A stretch of 64,000 nucleotides of DNA from Chrysaora quinquecirrha (GCA_014526335.1 JACTAT010000076.1:385601-449600); one strand, 5' to 3'. Positions 22,506 through 34,659 are shown, counted from the stretch's first letter. A program made the numbers and translations. Notes: generated by a model from the letters alone, not told the origin.

Positions 22506-22802
22506 TCAAAAATTTGAGCACATGTCAGGCAGTGGGACATTCTCCGTAAAAGGATTGTCAATATGAAAGAAAGAGATGTGGTACCAACCCTTGCATTGGG
22601 TGCACATAACCCTGTTTATAAAGTCTTGACTACCACCTATGTCTACTTCACAGCACTTGCTAAATCTTTTAGCTGTAGCCAATGCCAGACTTCTGTAGTG
22701 CTGTATTTGCTTGAAAGATAGTTTGCACCATGGAGCTATGCATGCAACAGATTTTATCCTAAATTTCATGTTTGAATTTTCGATATCCGATTGAGAAATC
22801 AT
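22506..22802 (-). pseudogene. Cys-rich middle part of the interrupted Ulp1-bearing transposon protein
   Basis: Ninety-eight open codons. FRIKSVACIAPWCKLSFKQI is followed by helices and INRVMCTQCKGWYHISFFHI, a C-x2-C-x3-H arrangement like the second half of a PHD or RING-type finger. Its stop lies almost at the junction with the LINE tail at 22500, so the real protein presumably continued into what is now 19200 and below. Assignment to the same element as 23473-24079 and 17890-19200 rests on strand, order and spacing. Confidence 0.4.
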
Positions 22803-23470
22803 CTATCACCTCATCAGACATAAACGAGTGTTCATGCTGATTCGATGACACTACAATTCTTCTCAATACTACTACTGAGGCCTGGTGGGTCTATTTGGCG
22901 TTTTCTGTTAGATGTATTGGCCGTTTTTTTGCAGCCATATGCTTATTGCATTCTGACGTTGTGGCCCTGAAATTATGTTTTCTTTTCTGGGGTTTTTGAA
23001 ACAATCGCCCTTCATTGGAATTTTTTGTTGCTTTTGTGTTGTTCCCCTTATTCTATTCTTCATCTACCCTGTGAGGATTAGTTGCATCTTGTTGTACTTC
23101 ATTATTTCCCCATAGTTTTGTTGATATTTTTGACAAATTTTATCAGTGATTTTGTGGATCATTTGCTATCTACATCAATGTTTCGGATCTTTTTTTATCC
23201 CCTCCTTCAAGCCCAGAACAAATTGTCTATGCTGTATTGTCATTCCAGCATTTCCTTATGAAGTAACAAAGAAATTGGTGCGGTTTCGTTTCAAATTGGT
23301 GTCGTCACGCTTCTTAAGACCAAACAATGTGTCCGCTATTGCATTCCTGGTGTTATTTTTATAAACTGTGTTTTTGTTTAGTAGCATTCATGTTTATTTT
23401 TATGGCTGTGCAGGTTTCGTAGACAAAAGTTACTCCAAAGGGTAATATAGAAATCTGGCATGTAATGGTG
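22803..23470. other. No gene recognised
   Basis: Probably eroded sequence of the surrounding minus-strand element. A 72-codon plus-strand open frame at 23146 has no visible domain and is treated as chance. Confidence 0.4.
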
Positions 23471-23472
23471 AT

Positions 23473-24079
23473 TCAGCTCAAGATTATACAATTATCGCTT
23501 ACCTCAGACATGTCATTGATGCTATAGAGATTGATCTCTCCAAAATGGATTTCAGCAGAGGTGGTGGAGGGGTCGTGTATTTCTACGTCTACAAAGTCAT
23601 AAACCTGTTCCTTGAAAGAAGTTATACTGTTCTGTAAGAAATCAAGAGCATCTCTCATTGTTTTGCTGCAAAATTTTGATTTTAACACTATGACTGCCCG
23701 TCTGACTATCTTGTAGGCATCTCTTCTACTAGTGCAGTTGATAAGTCTGCCAAGAAGACACATTGCAAAATTAATTTGTCTTTTCTCATTCTTTGTTGTA
23801 AAGTAGTTTAGCCTTCATTCCGCACATTTTCATTACATGAAATGAGCAAATATTCACAAAAGGTTTGTTTAAATCCTCAGAAGAGGTGGTCCCAGAAGTA
23901 ACCCTGGATGTTCTGCTCAAATATTTTGAAATACTCTCCCCACAAAATTCATCCAAGCATGCCAACATAAGTGCCATACTGAAATCAAGTAGTATCAACT
24001 TGGGACTCAAGACATTTTGAGCTATACTTGGGACATTCTTTTTGTGAATCATAGTCAAATACTGCGAATAGAAAAGCAA
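23473..24079 (-). pseudogene. Transposase-like domain of the Ulp1-bearing element
   Basis: Two adjoining minus-strand stretches. The first (24079-23786) reads LILLDFSMALMLACLDEFCG, ISKYLSRTSRV and VNICSFHVMKMCG. The second (23763-23473) reads MCLLGRLINCTSRRDAYKIV and LDFLQNSITSFK. The layout, a DxS motif, then a C-x-x-H-V-M-K motif about 50 residues later, then a GRLINCxxxxDA block, matches my memory of a transposase-like protein family common in cnidarians whose members often end in a Ulp1 protease. One frame change lies near 23775. Asp near the start and the SFH motif could be DDE-type catalytic or metal ligands. Confidence 0.5.
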
Positions 24080-24299
24080 TAATGGTTGCTAGGGATGTAT
24101 TCTGCTATTGGCATTGGCGGGCTACAGTTATTAGGTTGCCTAATGACTTCACATAGAGTAATCTCTTATAGTTCTTCATTTGCCTTACCAAAGTGTAACA
24201 TCTATGAATAAGATATTGTTCTTTACATGATCATGGTAAATTATGTCATTGGCTGGTCCATCAAAGGTATACCTAGTTCGTTATTTGTCAATGTTGGCC

Positions 24300-26250
24300 T
24301 CTTAATGTAACCAAAATAATTTGTTAATGTGTGTCAAAGTTTCAAAGCCTCTTGTTCGTCTTTTTCTCTTAACTCATTCTGTAAAGAGAGCATGTCATTG
24401 TAAACACTATCCACAGAATCGGCAACATGGCTTTTCAAATTTCCTGCAGCAAACGAATCCGTATCTACCCCCAACAGATCTTCTCTGTATTTTTTCAGAA
24501 GGAAGGGCAGATCTGTTCGCCACGCCCTTAACTCTGATTTTCAATGAATCAATTACATGTGGTGTTTTCCCAAACGTCTGGAAACTGGCAAGAGTGACCC
24601 CAATCTTCAAATCGGGTTCCAAAAAGATGTTAATAACTATAGACCGATTTCAGTCATTTCAGTTTTCTCCAAGATGTTGGAACGATTGGTTCACGATCAG
24701 CTGTTTGACTTTCTAGACAAGAATAACATTATCACTGGAAATCAATCTGCTTTTCGTAAACTGTATTCCACTGTAACGTCCCTAATCTCTAGCACGGATT
24801 ATTGGTATGATAATATTGACAACAAAAAAATGACTTTAACAATATTTCTAGATCTAAAAAAAGCATTCGATACCTATACTGTTGAGCAGGCAATTCTAGT
24901 AAAAAAGCTGCAAGCATACGAGATAAGAGGGACTACAGGGAATTGGTTTGAATCCTACCTTGAAAACAGAAAACAATTCTGTGCTCTTAATGGACAAAAA
25001 TCAACAATAGGAAATGTTCCCTGTGGCATACCTCAAGGCTCGTGCTTGGGCCCCCTCCTTTTCATTATCTACCTAAACGACTTTGAAAAATGTTTAGAAT
25101 TTTCAAGGGCGAGTATTTACGCTGATGATACCCACATATCAATTGTATCGAACGATCTAGAACGACTAGTAATCAATGCTAAACAAGAACTGCTGAACGT
25201 TTCTGAATGGATGAGACTAAACAAACCAAGTCCGAACCCAAGTAAAACAGAGTACATGCTAATTGCTCATCCTTATAGAACCAACTTAATAGAGATTGAG
25301 GATGCACTGTAAATGAATGACTCTGAAATTTTGCCTCGGTACCTTTTGGATAAACTACAAGGAATACAGAATGCTGCTGCACGTGTGGTTATGCAAGTTC
25401 CCAAATTTGAACATATTACGCCTGTTATGATGGAATTACATTGGTTGCCTGTGAAGTATTGAATAATGTACAAAATTCTTTTACTGACATTTAAGTGCTT
25501 AACAGGAGAGGCACCAAGCTATTTGCAGGAGATTATTAGATGGCATATACCTAGGAGGACACTGAGGTCTAGCAGTGCATTGCTGCTGCAGGACCCACTT
25601 TTTGGAATGATTTACCATTTGAAGTAAGGAGTGCAAAGGACATATAACATTTTAAATCATTGCTCAAAACACACTTTTTTAGAATAGCTTTTAATTTATA
25701 ATTTCTAAATATTCCTGCTTTTGTACAGTCCCTAGAATATTGCTTATACCATAGTTGAGGACTTTAATAAATAACTATAACTATATAAATTAAACGTATG
25801 AAAATATCCAAATCATTAGGGGTAAATAGAGACCCTCCAACGTTTGAAATTAAAAATATTCTTCCACAATCCAAACTACAACAGGGCACATACAATTATA
25901 GTCTATCAAATACCAAAAATGCCCGACTGAAAGATGACTGGTCAAACAGGTGGTTAAGCACTGAAGACCTCATAAAGTTTGATCGCTCTATAATGGCATA
26001 CAAAATCATAAACAAACTAAGCCCTCAAAATCTTTGGGATAAGTTTAGACAAAGATCTACTTTTTCAAACTACCAAACGAGGAATAGTGCAGATCTACAA
26101 ATCCCAAAGCTTATGACAGAACATGCAAAAAAGGTTTCCACTACTCAACCTTGAAAGCGTGGAACGGTATACCTGTCGACATACGAACAGCTGAGACACT
26201 TGGGCGTTTTAAGAAAAAACTAAAAACGCACCTGTTAAGCTAAACTCAAA
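24300..26250 (+). pseudogene. LINE retrotransposon, RT and C-terminal domain, split by another LINE end
   Basis: Upstream of RT: TPLTLIFNESITCGVFPNVW and KLARVTPIFKSGSKK (24520-24630). After a frame change, a 250-codon RT stretch: NNYRPISVISVFSKMLERLV, FLDLKKAFDTYTVEQAIL, GIPQGSCLGPLLFIIYLN, IYADDTHISIVSNDLERL, WMRLNKPSPNPSKTEYMLIA. The catalytic YADD is intact. The coding is interrupted at about 25313 by the 3' end of a different LINE and resumes at about 25795 with VKISKSLG-type sequence, WLSTEDLIKFDRSIMAYKII and the C-terminal YSTLKAWNGIPVDIRTAE block, ending near 26240. Inactive because of the insertion and several frameshifts. Confidence 0.8.
25313..25795 (+). mobile_element. 3' end of a second LINE (CR1/L2-like) nested in the previous LINE
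   Basis: Reads the conserved C-terminus of L2/CR1-like LINEs: LLDKLQGIQNAAARVVMQVP, LHWLPVKY, ILLLTFKCLTGEAPSYLQEI, RRTLRSSSALLL, then KSLLKTHFFRIAFNL. A 3' UTR and a short AACTATAACTATA tail follow at 25768-25782. It interrupts the host LINE between its RT and C-terminal block. Only about 480 bases are present, a strongly 5'-truncated insertion. Confidence 0.8.
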
Positions 26251-26382
26251 ATGAAACACGAACCCCTGGAAGAACAGTACATTATCCTTATATTTATTTG
26301 ACTTATACTTAATTGCATTCTACATACTGTATTAGATTAAATTCTTTTATTTATTACTGAAGGATTATCGTGTTTAAATAAT

Positions 26383-26414
26383 AATTTATGATATGATATA
26401 TGATATATATGATA
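26383..26414. repeat. GATATATGATAT simple repeat
   Basis: Short microsatellite of ATGATATAT units just after the LINE 3' region. Confidence 0.8.
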
Positions 26415-26444
26415 TGAAAGAAATCTTTAACATTCTTATTTCAT

Positions 26445-27140
26445 TTATTGCACTATTCCTTTCAAACAACTGATGGCACGAACAGCGTCACCACTGTATA
26501 AACTGTTTTGGCTTTCGGTGTCATTACTTGGACTATTAATGAAAAACGAGTTTTGTTTGGGAGATTTGGATAAAATAAAAGACAGTCTTATCGTCAGTAA
26601 TGCCACACTTACTTCTTTTAGCTGGTGGGTCATTTTCAGTGCTGTACACCCCTCACCTTTAAGAGATGACAGGCACTGTTTCGCCAATAATCCTTCCCAG
26701 AAAGGCTGATTCTGTGCTTAATTAAAGGTAGTATGTCTTCGAGAATGTTGCATACCTGCTATCATTTTTGTCTCCATCATACCGAAGGCAAGACTGGTCA
26801 AAAGTTGGGGAGACATTCCTTTTTTGTTTCAAGGGTACAGTTTTGTTTTCGGGGGGTTCTAGCAGAGGCACTCTACTTACTGATAATGAGATGATCTTGT
26901 CCAGTGTAACATCACGTGCAGTTTGCATCATCTTTACTTCTTCCTTTGGGGGTGTCCTGGATCGTTGGCTTTCAGAATTTTAACTGTCACTATGGTAGAT
27001 CACATCAGAAGTCTTGTCTTCACAGTCGTAAGCAAGATCATTGACATTCAAATTCGTATTCACTGTATTTATGTCATAAGCAGAACATTTGCCATCGTCT
27101 GTTTCAGATGTGGTCTTTGTAAGATTTGCTAGATTCAACA
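26445..27140 (-). pseudogene. Unrecognised minus-strand coding remnant
   Basis: Two minus-strand open stretches in neighbouring frames, 26931-26722 (RDVTLDKIISLSVSRVPLLE, then KQKRNVSPTFDQSCLRYDGD) and 26687-26445 (MAKQCLSSLKGEGCTALKMT, ALLTIRLSFILSKSPKQN). A weaker stretch upstream to about 27140 is similar in composition. Amino-acid use looks protein-like, but I recognise no domain. It lies on the same strand as the transposase-like domain at 23473-24079, from which it is separated by the plus-strand LINE at 24300-26250, so it could be the N-terminal part of that element. Confidence 0.3.
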
Positions 27141-27570
27141 AGATCTAGTCTCTAATGAAACGACACAAATCCCTTATCTTCTTGGAGTTTTTTTCTTCTC
27201 CCGCCCATTTGCTATTAAAAAAGAGGACTTATCTCCCTGTAGTTCTCCTTGCTCAGTGTTAAAAAGCTGCATTCGGTGCAACACATCTCGGAAAGTATGG
27301 CAACCAGTTTTTCGACATGTCAGTTTGTGATAAACTCAGAGCATGTCTTTTGTCTATTGCCTCCTCAGAATGGCCGAATGGTCTGACAGTTGCTAAAGCA
27401 ACAAAAGATTCATGGTTGCCTAAAGCAGTGGTTGCTTTTTGTTTGTTAAGGGGAATCAGAATAATTTACGTTCTCGCTTTTTTTCGTGCAGCATAAGGGG
27501 GGGGGGGGAATTCCCTAAACTCAATGTGCGATTTCTGAATCCCTAGCCTTACTAACACACATTGTCCATT

Positions 27571-27795
27571 TCAGACCACAATGCAAACAGGGGCAAACTA
27601 TATTCAGCTGAAACAAAAACGTTTTTAAATGGCATGGATGAAGACGATGTAAGGAAAATGGGTTTTACGCGGTTACTAATCCCAATGACCTCAACGAATA
27701 TTAGTGTAGCACAATGGAATGATCTGCTTGTATATGTTCGATCCTCTATGCAGGAACATCCTAACATTTTCATGAATAAAAATTTGACACCATGA
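27571..27795 (+). CDS. Orphan exon, unrecognised
   Basis: Follows a good splice acceptor (TTGTCCATTTCAG, ending near 27573) and reads DHNANRGKLYSAETKTF, then GMDEDDVRKMGFTRLLIPMT and WNDLLVYVRSSMQEHPNIFM to a TGA. It is acidic to neutral, about 75 residues, without a known motif. No matching upstream exon was identified. It could be the last exon of a transposon protein or chance. Confidence 0.3.
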   Translation, partial: SDHNANRGKLYSAETKTFLNGMDEDDVRKMGFTRLLIPMTSTNISVAQWNDLLVYVRSSMQEHPNIFMNKNLTP

Positions 27796-27799
27796 CTTT

Positions 27800-28510
27800 C
27801 TCACCAAAAAAGCTGGCTAGGTTGGGCTTCCAAAACAGGTTAGACAACAATATTATAAAACGTTGCTCTCGATTTTAAAATATTTGCACACAATTTTTGA
27901 TGGGGATATTATATGAAGGTTCTTGAAGTCCTCCTTACATGCAAGATATTTTTATGTGATTAAAGGAGGACATTGTGGCGCAATAGAATTTGCGAAGTCT
28001 TGTGATAGCTATTGAAAGTTCTAAATTTTTCTTATTTCAAACAAAGATGGATTTTTAGGCCCGCCTTTTCTCGATAAAGGGGCTTGCATCTTTTGTTTGG
28101 CAATCTTCCTAGTTACATGATCAGGAATTCGTAATGTGTATGTGCGAAGAAGAAATGACTCAGCAACTAAAGAGAGGTTCCTCAGTCATGCCAATCCTTC
28201 AAAGCATGCATCAATATGAAGATATTGCACCCATTCGAGGCTCATTACTAGTACCTTCTATCTGAACTGGTCTACTTAATTAAGTTAGTTGTAACACTGG
28301 CACTGGTCGTAAAAATTATATCTTGATTACAAAAATGAGAGGGCTATGTAGCTTTTGGTTCAAAGTGAGGCTGCAAACAGGCTGACTAGATTGGTGTGCC
28401 TGGATCCCAGAGAGCATACTGGCAAATTTTGCCAAGAGATGGCTCACACTATGGGCAAATAATAATCTCATAAAAGTATAGGCAATCTTTTTACAACAAC
28501 AAAAACCTAG
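27800..28510. other. No gene seen
   Basis: Unremarkable AT-rich sequence. A run of about a dozen G lies just upstream (27497-27508). Confidence 0.5.
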
Positions 28511-28511
28511 T

Positions 28512-28573
28512 ATGATGATGACTGTCATCATCATCATCCTCATCATCATCATTATCATCATCATCATCATCAT
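28512..28573. repeat. Microsatellite (ATC)n
   Basis: About 60 bases of nearly pure ATC/TCA triplets (28515-28572). The His/Met-rich open frame here on the minus strand is an artefact of it. Confidence 0.95.
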
Positions 28574-29023
28574 AACTACAAACATAAATGCTCCAACCTC
28601 TAAAGGGAAATAATATGCAGTATGGACACAACTTAGTCAGTTTTTATTTTGCAAGGCACCCGGTACAAGACAACTCAGCCTTGAAATACTTTCGTGGAGG
28701 AATAGCTGAATATTCAGTACAAGGCAACACTACACAAGTACGAACATAATGCAACATGCAACGAAATAGGGAGGATTTACATAATGAATGTAAAGTGCAA
28801 AATTTTTAACAGGTGCCATGCTGTTGAGAGAATGAAATCTTATATAACTAGTATATGATAATTATCTGCATCTATTTTATACCTCAACATACAGCATGCT
28901 TCATTTACATTTACAACATTTTCATTGTTTACAAGAATTACATTGCTGAATTAGAAACCTAGAGTGTGAAGAAAGTTGTAAGATTAAATAATTATTGTAC
29001 CTTACTTCCTTTTTAATGACAGT

Positions 29024-29381
29024 TTTCCCTCGTGTAGAAATATTTATGCTGTTCTTGAAAGGAAAACGCCAATATGTAGGCACTTATAGAGAGAAATTGG
29101 ACAGGAAGAGAGTTTCAAGGTTTCGCAAGAATTTTCGTCCTGCAGGTTGTGAGAATTTCACAGTACAAGATGGTGTCTGGAAATTGAAGCATCCTCACTG
29201 TATGTGGCCGGTAATAGAAAACGCAACCAACCTACCTGGAGTAAATCTACCAGATGTTTGCGTCAATGAGCCAATGGGTCAAAATGGGGCTTTCTGTCAT
29301 GCTATAGAGGATGGCATACCAATATGCCAGAGAGGGTTCCTGAGTGAATTCTGTGGCAAAACTGCTAACAGTAGGATATAA
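29024..29381 (+). CDS. Cys-rich orphan exon, probable transposon-protein fragment
   Basis: Starts after a splice-acceptor-like TTTTTAATGACAG. It reads a basic stretch (YVGTYREKLDRKRVSRFRKN), then WKLKHPHCMWPVIENATNLP, VNLPDVCVNEPMGQNGAFCH and ICQRGFLSEFCGK. The spacing of Cys and His (HC, DVC, AFCH, IC, FCGK) suggests a small metal-binding module. Families with a similar LPxVC...FC motif occur in cnidarian transposon proteins, but I cannot name one. No neighbouring exons were found. Ends at TAA 29379-29381. Confidence 0.35.
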
Positions 29382-29389
29382 TCACATCA

Positions 29390-30680
29390 ACATGTTTTGG
29401 CCAGTTTAAAACTTCCCATGCAGCTGTTCAGACAACAATTAATGTCACAACATTTATTTCAGATGGCGATAAAAACCTGAGGAAAAAACTTGAAGGACGT
29501 TAGAATTGTACATGAAAAATCTACAACATTAAGAAGGGATGAGAGCAAACAAACAATACTTGAAGAATGACAAGGTAAATTATGAAAATTGTTCATTATT
29601 AAGGTTCAACTACAGTTTAGGGGTCCCTAGTTACCAGCTTTGTTTAAGTAATATGTGTGGCCTAGGAATATTAAGGCCCCCAAACCCCGCTCTAACATTG
29701 TTGCAATTTTATCACAAATCTTACCCGAATTTGAAAACTTTTAGTGAACTGTAAAGAAGAATTTATTTTGATTTAATTCAAAGAGTACCATTGATGTATT
29801 TTTTCTCACAGCCGTCTTTTTTATTTTCCAATCTTTCTGCTCCTCAGCCTGTTTCCTTCTTCAAACAACATTTTGGAAGAACACAAAGGAACTAAGTGAT
29901 TGCCAAAATAAGATTGTCCTCGTCACCCTCCTGGTGCTTATGCTGATGCTCCTCAATCCATGGGAAGCAGTCAGAAATCTCCATGAATTGTGATAACTCT
30001 CCCATCTCAGTAGCTCCATTTCTCCAGCAGACATTACCTACCTGTAGATCTCAAAGGTGCTCATCAAACGTAAAGTTTTTTGTCATGAACTGAATTGATG
30101 TTCCATATGCCATTATACCTGACTGATTTGCATGGATAGTAACTTTCTAATTAGATTGCTTGGTTTGGAATAAAAATCTGAAAATCAAGAATCCTGAAAC
30201 CTATTTGAAAATGAAGACGATGGAGATATTACAGAACGAACAGCCTTAACCTGACCTTAAGTTGTTGGTTTTTGCTTTCTCGATTTTGGGACGACTAAAG
30301 ACCATTTGTGAACTTAATAATTGGGCTGGGGATGAGCACTTTGAGATGGTCCATGTTTTACAAAGCATAGATGTAGGTAACAATTCAGCCAATGATTATG
30401 AGACCCTATCAGCTGATGTACACTAAGCAATTCCCATTACATTGCATCCTTAGTTTTTGTTCCAAGTATGCCTTGATCAAAAGGGTCTTACCAGCACAGT
30501 ACATACTTGATTATCCGAACCTTGATTATCCAAACCTCAATTATCCTCAATTAACCATAATTTTCCAAAATGCAAAAATTCCTTAACCCTTCTGTTTCAT
30601 CCAAATTAATTTTAGATTAACAAGATGTAAGCCCAACTAGTTTGAATCGTTGTCCAATCAGCTTTGGTTGTGCCTGAGGG
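29390..30680. other. No gene supported
   Basis: Only short frames without domains. At about 30505-30550 there is a small reiteration of TTGATTATCC / AACCTTGATTATCC units. Confidence 0.5.
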
Positions 30681-30937
30681 TCTGGGACTAGTCTTTGGGT
30701 GGAAAAGTTTTCTCCTGAACTTTCTCTCCATTGTTAAGTTTGTGTTTGTCGTCCTTTCATCAGAAGTTCTTCAAAGTTATCAAAAGTGTTAAAGTTATCT
30801 AAAGAACAGCTTTCTTAAAGGCTCTTGCAAGTATTTAGCTCTTGCAGACTACGCAAAACCACAGAAGTTTGTGTAAGGCAGAAACTCCAAAAGTTAGACG
30901 ATCTTAGTATTTTTCGGCCTAGCATAACAATGATACA

Positions 30938-31546
30938 ATGGTAAATAGAAATTGTGCTGTTATAAGTTGTAGAAGCAGTCATTATAGACTGAAGATTTGG
31001 GAGAAAAATGATTGCGATGAACATTCTGCAAAAATTCATAAAGATTGCCCATTTCCTCCACCATTCGGCCTGCATATCTTCCCAAGTATTAAGCTCAATA
31101 TGGCTACAAGAAAAGAGTGGATGAGATTGATTAGGAGAACCAAGAAAGGAAACTAAGAATGGACTCCAGGACAATGCGATCTGGTCTGTTCTCAACAGTT
31201 TGTTGATGGCAGACCAACCCTAGAAAATCCTAACCAAACTTTAAATTTGGGTTATAAGAAACCTGCAAGACAAGATCAAAGAGTTGTGAACTGTCAAGAT
31301 CACCCGATGCATGCAATAAGGATAGAGGAGGTTAAAACCATGCTGCTAAAGAGCATGAAGGCAGTAATGAAAACAAGTCAGGCGATTCAGAAACTGAGGT
31401 GGCTGCTGAAAGGAGCAAAGATCTTATAATAAATCCGCTGCTGGCGAAAGTTAATGAACTTTTAACTAAGAGAGCAGATCTTGAAAGCAAAGTGAGAAGC
31501 CTTTCTGCTGAATTTGCACAAAGTTACAGTGTTGGGAAACTAAAAT
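30938..31546 (+). pseudogene. THAP-domain protein, copy 1, decayed
   Basis: Starts MVNRNCAVISCRSSHYRL with the CxxxC half of a THAP zinc finger, continues through HKDCPFPPPFGLHIFPSI and MATRKEWMRLIRRTKKG, is stopped at 31153-31155 and goes on in frame to DLVCSQQFVDGRPTLENPN. The canonical second zinc half is C-x2-H, but here the His is Gln (VCSQQF), so zinc binding is lost. The C-terminal part is a coiled coil (LLAKVNELLTKRADLESKVR, 31440-31500) ending at 31546. THAP domains bind DNA in P-element-type transposases and related regulators. The upstream block AACAGCTTTCTTAAAGGCTC (30807-30826) is also found before copy 2, so the duplication includes the 5' UTR. Confidence 0.75.
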
Positions 31547-31549
31547 AAC

Positions 31550-34480
31550 GACAGAGACATACATTTGGGTGGCTCACTGCAATTATAATATGAGTGCTTA
31601 GCTACATTTCTTTCTAATGACAATCCTATGTAGCATTTCAGAGTGCAAATAATCTTCTTTTGGTGGCATTTTCACTTTATGATAAATGTCACCATTACAT
31701 GTTCAATTTCAATTGGTAAGGCCTATTCTGCTTGTACAACTGAAAGGATAAATTGAGAAAATAAAAACCCTTATTGCGTCAAACACAAAAAGGTTACAAA
31801 TCATTGTTGGTAAAAATAGGCCTGGTAACTAAAACAATATATAATGGCTATGATCAATATATAGCTAGTCCAGATATTGTGTTAGTGTTGTTTAGAATTT
31901 TTTTATTTCAAAGTAAAGTTAGATTAATGCAACAAAGATTTATGACTTATAGTCTTCTGAGCTACAAATTAATGCAATAGATCATCATCCTTATAAAGTG
32001 GGCATTCTTATACATTCAACTTTTAAAGATCCAGAATGTATAACCTGGGATATTGTTGTAGCTTTAAGTAGGATGATTTGGTAGAATTGTATAAAGATGG
32101 TGCCAAAATCATATAAAGCATCCAAAATTTAAGAAAATTTAGCATCCAATATTTAGAAAATAAAGGACTCTCCAATAATTCCATTGACTTTCCTACTGTA
32201 TCTGGCAAGCTGAGTGGTGTTTAAAAGGCAATGCCAATTCAGCTTCACTTTCCGTACCTTGGTGTAAATTCCATCCTTATCAATTGCTTCAGTCTGGGTC
32301 TGACATTTATACTCTGAGGAGTTTTAGACGAAAAAAGTTTTAAGTATGTCCAAAACTGTTTATCCTGTTTCTTGCAGTAGTATGAGTTGGAAAGCAAGCA
32401 TATTAAGCAGAGAAGATAACTTGATTCACATTGGAAGAGATAGGATTTACCATTTTTGCAGACTCATTAAGGCTTGTAGATTACTGTTTATTCAGCCATT
32501 TAAGCATTACATTGAATTGCTTCAAATTGAAAACTCATTGCAGATTTACAGGTTTTAAATTCTACTGATCAATTGAGATATAGCGGTTTTCATTTTTCTG
32601 CAATCTGTCTTTATTTAGTGTCCTACGTTGGCCAAAACAAAGTCATACACAAAAGGGTTGGCAATAGGATTTACTTATGCAAGGCTTGTCTGAAAGTCAA
32701 GGCATCGTATGTGCTGCCAAAGCCAACAGATATTATGTAGAAGGCCACTGGACACATGCAAATCACGTACAAACCTTTTTGGGTGTCATGTCTTTCAGAA
32801 CTATTCTCAGGAGCCACTTCCAGCTTCTTATTAGACAGCAAATGCGAGCAAATCGGAACAAATGTGAGAACAACAATGTTGGAAAAACTATGATATGGTG
32901 TGTGATGATGATTGATTTTGTAAACATTAAGGCAATGCCAGTGTAATTTGGTTCATTGTCCAGACAGGCAGAAGTGAAAGAAGCTACTCATATGCATTTT
33001 AAAGCTGTGTGTCCAGGATTTTGCTTCATTTTGGAGGCAGTGGAAGGAAGTTTGTTCTTATATGTGACTTGGTGGGTTTAAACAGGATCTTGTTGAAAAG
33101 GACTTCAGTAGACGATGCTCTATTGGTTGAGAGAAAAGGAAAAGCCTCACCATCCGCCTCATCAGATCTTTTAATTAGTGCAGCAAAGAGTACAAAAAAA
33201 GACTGACACAGTGTTGCTGCAAAGTAATGGAAAGATGAAGCACAGAAGACTACATTAAAATATTAATATTTCACCCAAGCATTCAGAACTTGATCAGAGC
33301 AAAAATGTGATTGGTAGAGCCTAGTGGGTGATGTGTATGTGATGTAATAGGTGAAGTTGTTGAAGGCTTAGATGAAAGGAGATTGACAAAATAGCTGAAA
33401 TATGTAGGAAATAAATAAAATAGATGTGAATGATGTAACAGACATTATGTACAGATATGCCCAATAAATGCTGATTATGAGGTTAAATGTAAACAAATAT
33501 TAGTAAAGAAAACTAGGTAAGCATTCTGTTGTTCTGTTAAGTCAGTGCAGTGCAAGAGGGTTGGCCAAGCCAATGAAGTATTATTCTCTGGCTCTACGAA
33601 CACTCTCTAGTTTGTCATGTATTTGCAGCAAAGGCATAACTTGTAAGTCATGTTATTTCACGCTTATTGTGTGAAGTGTTCTACCATCCCAGATTTGTCA
33701 TGTCTCACCTGTGGTATATCTGTCTTGCAACCGCCTTCTTGTTTCTTTAATGTCCTGACAGTTTTTAGTATGTAAACATCACTTGCATTGTAGCATGTAA
33801 GGAATGTTGGGTGTATTGCATTCAAGCCTATGTTGGGTTCATATTTTTTGTTTTTATTTGAAAAATGTAGACACAGTAGTACTCTTGTTTATTTGGTAGC
33901 AAGTGATGCAGTCATGTGTCAAGTTACATTCATCACATTTTTGGCCTTATCTGTGCTTGAGATTTGTCTCTTCGCTCACACAAATAATCCCTTAGGTTAT
34001 TTTGGTCTATGGCAGCTCAGTATAGATGGCTGTCAAAAAGCTTCTTTACCAGTGTCAGAGTTTTTAGCAAATTTTGTGTTAGTATGTGACCCAGTTGTGA
34101 CAGGCTAAAGTGGTACGTGACAACAAAAGGTGTCCTGTCATTCTGTTGCTTTTCTACTGTCTTGAGTTCTGTCATGACATGAAGGCTTGGAAGATTTCAT
34201 TCTATTGTATGTCTCTGTGTAAGTAGTCCTTCTTTTTGTCTCTTGGATGTTTTATTTTCAGGACAAATACATTTTAGTCATAGGACAAGATGTCATTTCT
34301 AAAAGACTGAACACCCAAAGAACAGGCTGAGCAACCCAAGAACACCCAAAGAACAAGCCTTAAAACTCTCAAGAACAGGCTGAACACCTAATACTACTGA
34401 TTAAAACCGACACAAGATTCAAAAAATAATTTTATAAATCATTAAAAATCAATTTAGGGACGGGAGAGGGCCTAAAGGGC
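31550..34480. other. No gene supported; one short repeat
   Basis: An 89-codon open frame at 32677-32946 (YVEGHWTHANHVQTFLGVM) may be an exon scrap but has no domain. At 34305-34390 ACACCCAAAGAACA and AAGAACAGGCTGA units recur two or three times. Confidence 0.4.
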
Positions 34481-34485
34481 TCTTG

Positions 34486-34633
34486 GTGTTGTTGTTGTAA
34501 TAACAAACTAAGGTCTTGCTTGCCAAAAGTATGCACAGGGGCTGGGTCAGTCCCATGGGTCAGTCAAATCAAGTCAAACCTGATCTCGGACACGTGGCTA
34601 CGAGACTGCTACTGCTAGACCAGGCCAGAATGC
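34486..34633 (-). mobile_element. tRNA-derived SINE candidate with CAA tail
   Basis: On the minus strand a perfect match to the RNA polymerase III A box (TGGTCTAGCAG, 34622-34612) is followed about 34 bases later by a weaker B box (GTTTGACTT, 34579-34571, seven of nine positions). A tRNA-unrelated body and a tail of ACAACAACAACACC follow near 34490. Size, about 150 bp, and layout fit a tRNA-derived SINE. The CAA tail resembles that of the LINE ending at 4870. Only one copy was noticed. Confidence 0.45.
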
Positions 34634-34659
34634 AGAAAGGGTGCTCAATTATCAGCGCT

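Noticed and set aside
27490..27512. Run of about a dozen G, as in the G-run MITEs
   Set aside because: No matching inverted end or GTACTTC-type sequence follows within 400 bases.
28316..28585. 89-codon frame with a long Met run
   Set aside because: Produced by the (ATC)n microsatellite.
33830..34108. 92-codon hydrophobic frame that could be a membrane protein
   Set aside because: No splice sites, no domain, and random-looking composition for an AT-rich strand.
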